Made by a program: the position numbers and the translations under genes. Of a stretch of 61,039 nucleotides of DNA, positions 56,849 to 61,039 are shown piece by piece (position 1 is the stretch's first letter; the number at the start of each line of letters is the position of its first letter). This stretch comes from Cyanobium sp. FGCU6 (GTDB lineage Bacteria; Cyanobacteriota; Cyanobacteriia; PCC-6307; Cyanobiaceae). Under the pieces are notes generated by a model. It was not told where the DNA came from. It ran no database searches and worked only from the letters and a program-made list of their open reading frames with translations. The stretch is from positions 1-61,039 of the forward strand of contig JANWUR010000023.1 in assembly GCA_024958655.1 (NCBI GenBank). The letters are read 5' to 3'.

Positions 56849-59800
56849 ATGACCCACACCCATCTGATCGCCCAGACCCGGTACGGAACCTACGACGTCT
56901 GGACGTGGGCTCCTGACTGCGACCACCCGCTGATTCGCCGTGTGACCAAGGGGCGGGCGCCGAAGGTCGGAGGCGGCACAAAGTTCACGACGGTGGGCGA
57001 TTACGTGCTGCTCTACACGCCGCCGACCGCGGTGGACCTCGGCAAGAAGGCCACTGTCGATTACACGCTGCTGAGGTTCGAGCCAAGTGATGTCGATCCG
57101 CTCGCTGAGAACATTCAGCAGAGCGGGTCCTGGTCCTGGGACAAGTTCGCACGCGGCTACTCCTACGCCACGCTGCCGGGAGGACCGCAGGCCACCGACC
57201 TCAGGCTCATCGGCGTGACCGGATACGTGCTCTCGCTCCTGCCGACGCCGGGCCGGATGACCTACGGGTTGTGGGGTTTCGACGCGTTCGTCGACACACC
57301 TGGCGGCAGCCAGGACCCGCTCGCGATCTCGCTGTCGAATGAGGACGCGCTGCCGTGGCTCACGGCAGCAGGCGAGCTCCTGCCCCTCGGCAACCAGGTG
57401 ATCGCTCTGAACCGCCAGAGCGGACGCTGGACCCGCTACAGCTTTGACCCCCAGCGTCCGAACCCGCTGAGCTACCCGCCCCTCGCCTCGGGCACCGTGA
57501 CGCTCCCGCCCGAGACACGCCTCGTCGCGGTCGGCCACGACCTGCTCGCCTGGACGCCGGGCGAGTCGTCGTGGGTGCTGTACCACGACGATCCCCTCGA
57601 CCCCTTCGGCAGGAGCTCGACCCTCCTGCTCCCCGAGGACTTCCCTGAAGATGTCGTGAGCCTGACCCCGGTCGTCTCCAGGGTTCCGATCGATCCGCAG
57701 CGCGCGGCAACACCAGGCACGATCGACTTCCTGCGCACTCGCGTGAAACACGTCGTGGTCTACGTGCTCGAGTCGCGCAGCTTCGACAGCGTGGTGGGCT
57801 GGCTGCATGAGCATTCGAGCGAAGGCATTCACTGGGTCGGCGCCACGGCGGGGCCTCCGTTCGAGGGTGCGAGTGATCACAACGAGAATCGCGACGCGGC
57901 AGGTGTCGTTTACAACCAGCACAAGGTCGCCCAGGGCGGGGTGGGGCCGACGGTTTCACTCATCTGCCCGAGCGTCGACCCGTTCCACGGCACGGCGGAC
58001 GCGATCCAGCAGCAGTGGTCGCGCGGCTACCCGGCGTACGCCGCCGGCGAGCGCGCCGACATGGACGGCTTCGTGCTGAACGAAGCGAACGCGGACGTGA
58101 TGGCCGGCTTCACGCCGAGCCAGCTCGGGATCTTCCACGGGCTCGCGTCCGCGTATGCCCTCTCCGACAGGTGGTTCTGCAGCGAGGCCGGCGGCACCAC
58201 GATGAATCGCGCGACGCTCGCGTCGGGCTCTGCCTACAACCTCACGTCCAGCTACGAAGGCGGCAACGCGTACGCCTACTTCTCGAAAGCCCCGCATCGG
58301 CAGTCGCTGTGGAAGGTCCTGGCGAACCACGGGATCCTCGACTGGGCGATCTACTACTCGGTGCTCTGGGAGGGCGTGCCCTACACCTACAACCTGTTCC
58401 TCAAGGGGGAGCTGCCCTCGGTCGACCGGAGCTGGCAGCGGTACGTGCAGCCGATCCGGAGCTTCTTCCAGGTCGCCGAGCGCGGCGAGCTGCCAGCGTT
58501 CTCGTTCCTCGAGCCGGTGTGGATCGACCCGTCCGGCATGTTCACTTCGTACCATCCGGGCGGCGATGTTCTGCCGGGTGAGCAGGGCCTGCAGAACATC
58601 TACGAGGCGCTGCGCACGAGCCCGTGCTGGAACGAGACGGTGCTGCTCGTGAGCTTCAGCAAGGGGGGCGGGATGTACGACCACGTGCCTGCCCACCCCA
58701 TGAAGCGGGGGTGGCCGAACGACGGTGTGGACGGCTACGGCTTCGACACGACGGGTACGCGCGTGCCGACGCTGCTGATCTCCCCACTGATCGAGCCGAA
58801 CACGGTGTTCCGCTCGGACGACCCGTCCACCCCGTACGACGCGACCTCGATCGCCGCGACAGTGCTGTCCTGGTTCGGCATCCCCAGGACGCACTGGGGC
58901 CTCGGCGAGCGCGTCGCCGCGGCGCCGACGTTCGAGGGTGTGCTCACGCTGGAGGCCCCACGCACCGACACCCCGACGCTCCTCCGGGCGACCGACGCGA
59001 ACTACCCGACCCCCGCGCCGATCGTGGTCGCGGCGCCCACGCCGGTCTCGGCCACGTGGAAGGCCAGCCCGCCCTGCGGCGCCTTCACCGACGCGGCCTG
59101 CTGGGAGGGCGGCGTGCTGCCCACCGATGTGGCGACCTTCGAGGCGAGCGACGTGACTGAGATCCGCTTCGCCTACAACGACCCGCAGCAGCTGAACGAA
59201 GTCCGCTTCGGAGCGTCAGCAGGGCCGTACACGCTGCTGCTCGATCAGGCCACTCCCCAGGCGCCGACGCTCAGGCTGGGGGGTGTCGGCGTGAACAGCG
59301 TCTCGCCCAAGCCCCAGCGTTTCCTGGTCGCCGCCACCAGCCTTGCCACGACAGACGTGCAGCTGGCGTTCGAGAACGAAGCCAGCGCCGGAGACGCGAC
59401 GATCACCTACGAGACGGCGCCAGCTTCACCTCAGGCGCAGAGCGGCGGCATCATCGCGTTCCACCAGCGCACGCGCGCCGGGTCCGCGAACTTCGTGGTG
59501 CGCACCGGCGCCCTGCCTCCGGGTCCCCACTCCACCGTGGGTTCCGAGGTCCGCTTCCTCGACCGCAGCACCGCCGACACCGCCACCTTCACCGTGTGGG
59601 GGAGCACCGGACCCGACTCGGACACCTTCGGCAACGTGGTGTTCTACGACGAGGCGACGGCGGGCCTCGCTCAGTTCACGAACGTCGGCGGCACCGTCGG
59701 CGACGGGGGCAACACCCAGTTCTACGCCAACAGCTCGGCGGACCGCAGCCAGATCGAGAACCTCGGCGCCACAGGGCCCCACGGCAACGGCGGCGACGCC

Positions 59801-60778
59801 GCCTTCGACGGGCGGGCCACCGCTGGCCAGGCGGTGATCACGAACGTGGCTGCACAGGCCGGCTACGGCGGCGTCACCAGCTTCAACAACAACCCGCCAG
59901 CCATGGGCGCGGGCTTCGGCGCAACGGCGGGCAACGCCACCCTGAAGAACCTCGGAGCCGAGCACGCCCCCTCGGGCGGCGGCGGGCACACCAAGTTCAC
60001 CGGCAAGTACGGCGCGGGCAACGCGGGCACGGCCTGCATCGAAAACCGCGGGACAACGACCGTGAACAGCACCGGCGCCGGCTACACACTGTTCGCGACA
60101 ACCGGCGACTGGCCGTACTACCAGCCCACAGCAGCCCGGGCGACGATCCACAACCTCCCGGGCGGCTGCGCGGGCTCTCAGGCGGGCTACACCCGCTTCG
60201 CCTACGTGAACTACGAGCGGAAGGTGGATAACGGCAAACCCGGCCCCCTCGGCGGCGACGCCGTGATCCGGAACCATGGCGGCCGCCAAGCAGGTGCACC
60301 TGGCGGCTGCACCCTGTTCCAGAACCACGCCCGTGCCGAGCGGGCGACCCTGGTGGCCGAGGGAGGCACGGGCGGTGGCCTGCCGGGTTACGTGCGCTTC
60401 ACCGACTCCGCCGAGGGGAATGAGGCGACGGTCGTCCTCCTTGGCGGCAGACTCGAGCTCGACGGCAGCACGCTCCCGTTTGTGAAGGTCGGCAGCCTGT
60501 CGTGCGAAACCGTCGCTGGCACCGAGTGCACGCTCACCTTCAAGGTCGGCTCGACGCAGACCTTTCTGGCCGTCGGCGGCAGCCTCACCCTGCCCACCAC
60601 GGGCCAGATCTACGTGACGTTCGTGGAGGGAGCCCCACCGTGCTCCACGCCCCAGGTGCTGCTCACATCAACCCAGCTGAGCGCGGGCGATGCGGCGAAG
60701 TTCCACGGCACGCCGGTGAATGGGAAGAAACCGAGCTTCTCGGTGGAGGACCACCGGCTAGTCGTGCGGTTTTCGTAA
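56849..60778 (+). CDS. Phospholipase C-like pseudoenzyme with a repeat tail
   Basis: A 1309-aa paralogue of the preceding protein. The N-terminal blades (RYGTYDVWTWAPD, YSFDPQRPNPLSY) and the PF04185 fold (300-735) align with it, but the metal-site motifs have changed: ENRSFDH is ESRSFDS (308-314) and FDEHGGIYDH is FSKGGGMYDH (603-612). Metal binding and catalysis are therefore probably lost. Residues 740-1309 form Gly/Ala/Asn/Thr-rich repeats (AGxAxIxN, GGxTxF) typical of a right-handed beta-helix. GC is clearly higher than in the first paralogue. The pair is tandem, 226 bp apart. Confidence 0.75.
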   Translation: MTHTHLIAQTRYGTYDVWTWAPDCDHPLIRRVTKGRAPKVGGGTKFTTVGDYVLLYTPPTAVDLGKKATVDYTLLRFEPSDVDPLAENIQQSGSWSWDKFARGYSYATLPGGPQATDLRLIGVTGYVLSLLPTPGRMTYGLWGFDAFVDTPGGSQDPLAISLSNEDALPWLTAAGELLPLGNQVIALNRQSGRWTRYSFDPQRPNPLSYPPLASGTVTLPPETRLVAVGHDLLAWTPGESSWVLYHDDPLDPFGRSSTLLLPEDFPEDVVSLTPVVSRVPIDPQRAATPGTIDFLRTRVKHVVVYVLESRSFDSVVGWLHEHSSEGIHWVGATAGPPFEGASDHNENRDAAGVVYNQHKVAQGGVGPTVSLICPSVDPFHGTADAIQQQWSRGYPAYAAGERADMDGFVLNEANADVMAGFTPSQLGIFHGLASAYALSDRWFCSEAGGTTMNRATLASGSAYNLTSSYEGGNAYAYFSKAPHRQSLWKVLANHGILDWAIYYSVLWEGVPYTYNLFLKGELPSVDRSWQRYVQPIRSFFQVAERGELPAFSFLEPVWIDPSGMFTSYHPGGDVLPGEQGLQNIYEALRTSPCWNETVLLVSFSKGGGMYDHVPAHPMKRGWPNDGVDGYGFDTTGTRVPTLLISPLIEPNTVFRSDDPSTPYDATSIAATVLSWFGIPRTHWGLGERVAAAPTFEGVLTLEAPRTDTPTLLRATDANYPTPAPIVVAAPTPVSATWKASPPCGAFTDAACWEGGVLPTDVATFEASDVTEIRFAYNDPQQLNEVRFGASAGPYTLLLDQATPQAPTLRLGGVGVNSVSPKPQRFLVAATSLATTDVQLAFENEASAGDATITYETAPASPQAQSGGIIAFHQRTRAGSANFVVRTGALPPGPHSTVGSEVRFLDRSTADTATFTVWGSTGPDSDTFGNVVFYDEATAGLAQFTNVGGTVGDGGNTQFYANSSADRSQIENLGATGPHGNGGDAAFDGRATAGQAVITNVAAQAGYGGVTSFNNNPPAMGAGFGATAGNATLKNLGAEHAPSGGGGHTKFTGKYGAGNAGTACIENRGTTTVNSTGAGYTLFATTGDWPYYQPTAARATIHNLPGGCAGSQAGYTRFAYVNYERKVDNGKPGPLGGDAVIRNHGGRQAGAPGGCTLFQNHARAERATLVAEGGTGGGLPGYVRFTDSAEGNEATVVLLGGRLELDGSTLPFVKVGSLSCETVAGTECTLTFKVGSTQTFLAVGGSLTLPTTGQIYVTFVEGAPPCSTPQVLLTSTQLSAGDAAKFHGTPVNGKKPSFSVEDHRLVVRFS

Positions 60779-60985
60779 GGGCCTGCCGCCGGGAGGAGGG
60801 CCACACGGGGCCGATGTCCAGGGTCCACGTCAAGACGACCTCGCTGCCTGTAGGTTCAGCACGCGCACATCAACAGCCTGAGCGCTGGCAAGTCGTTCAA
60901 CCACACCTGCAACGAAATTCCTGCGCAGGCTGTCATTGCAATTGGGGCTGTTGCGTAAGTCAGTCGCAGTCGGGTCAACGCACGG
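60779..60985. other. Tail of the island before the dispersed repeat
   Basis: About 200 bp with no gene assigned. A minus-strand frame from 61033 (MLTAPAREHVTHFESA) runs through it to 60830 with no recognised domain. Confidence 0.4.
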
Positions 60986-61039
60986 GGCTGATTCAAAGTG
61001 TGTCACATGCTCTCTGGCCGGGGCTGTCAGCATGGGCTG
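60986..61039. repeat. 54-bp dispersed repeat, copy B (window edge)
   Basis: Inverted match to 34063-34116 with three mismatches. The match runs to the last base of the window and may continue beyond it. Confidence 0.75.

Noticed and set aside
56619..56852. ORF between the two phospholipase-like genes
   Set aside because: No start signal and no conserved features; it bridges the gap by chance.
59426..60328. Minus-strand frame of 300 codons within the repeat tail of the second phospholipase-like gene
   Set aside because: Antisense of a Gly/Ala-rich repeat region, no features of its own.

Overview
The window reads as high-GC cyanobacterial DNA, most like a Cyanobium/Synechococcus-type picocyanobacterium. 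Evidence is two intact cyAbrB regulators, a ferritin closely resembling the marine Synechococcus SynFtn, a DUF3598 protein, a COQ4-family protein and dense, mostly leaderless operons. No rRNA, tRNA or CRISPR array was found. Identifications rest on motifs and remembered family features, not database searches.

Layout. 0.1-29.6 kb is core-like: COQ4, a polyphosphate kinase 2 gene broken by two frameshifts, cbpA-cbpM with a GHL10 glycosidase-like gene, a complete polyamine ABC transporter (potA-D-B-C), a K+ channel-like protein, pdxH, an alpha/beta hydrolase, a five-PAS diguanylate cyclase, cyAbrB, AlkB, an amino-acid permease, katG, then a metal block (DUF305 protein, divergent MerR, a small RHH-like protein with a CDF exporter, SynFtn-type ferritin) and a second cyAbrB. 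29.6-41.4 kb is an accessory zone: remnants of an SNF2 helicase and an adenine methylase that look like a decayed DISARM-type pair, four PIN-type toxin-antitoxin modules with palindromic candidate operators, a one-chain MNT-HEPN protein, a truncated SLOG-like gene, decayed IS5 and IS66 elements, a broken fic gene, a CxC-rich metallothionein-like peptide, an HD alarmone-hydrolase-like gene and a third, broken cyAbrB. 41.8-44.8 kb has a second diguanylate cyclase behind a 23-C homopolymer and an M28 peptidase. 45.5-60.8 kb is a second island of different composition: an unrecognised 442-aa gene, a 1790-aa pseudokinase/AAA/GAF/cyclase, a beta-lactamase-fold and gamma-glutamylcyclotransferase pair, and two tandem propeller-phospholipase C fusions, the second of which has lost catalytic residues and gained a beta-helix-like repeat tail.

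How genes may work together. The divergent DUF305/merR region and the promoter in front of the metallothionein-like gene 15 kb away carry nearly the same MerR-type operator inside a stretched (19/20 bp) promoter spacer. This suggests one metal-responsive regulon. The two diguanylate cyclases and the class III cyclase indicate several nucleotide second-messenger inputs. Many broken genes differ from intact homologues by single-base deletions, so either the zone is decaying or the assembly carries indels; raw reads would decide.
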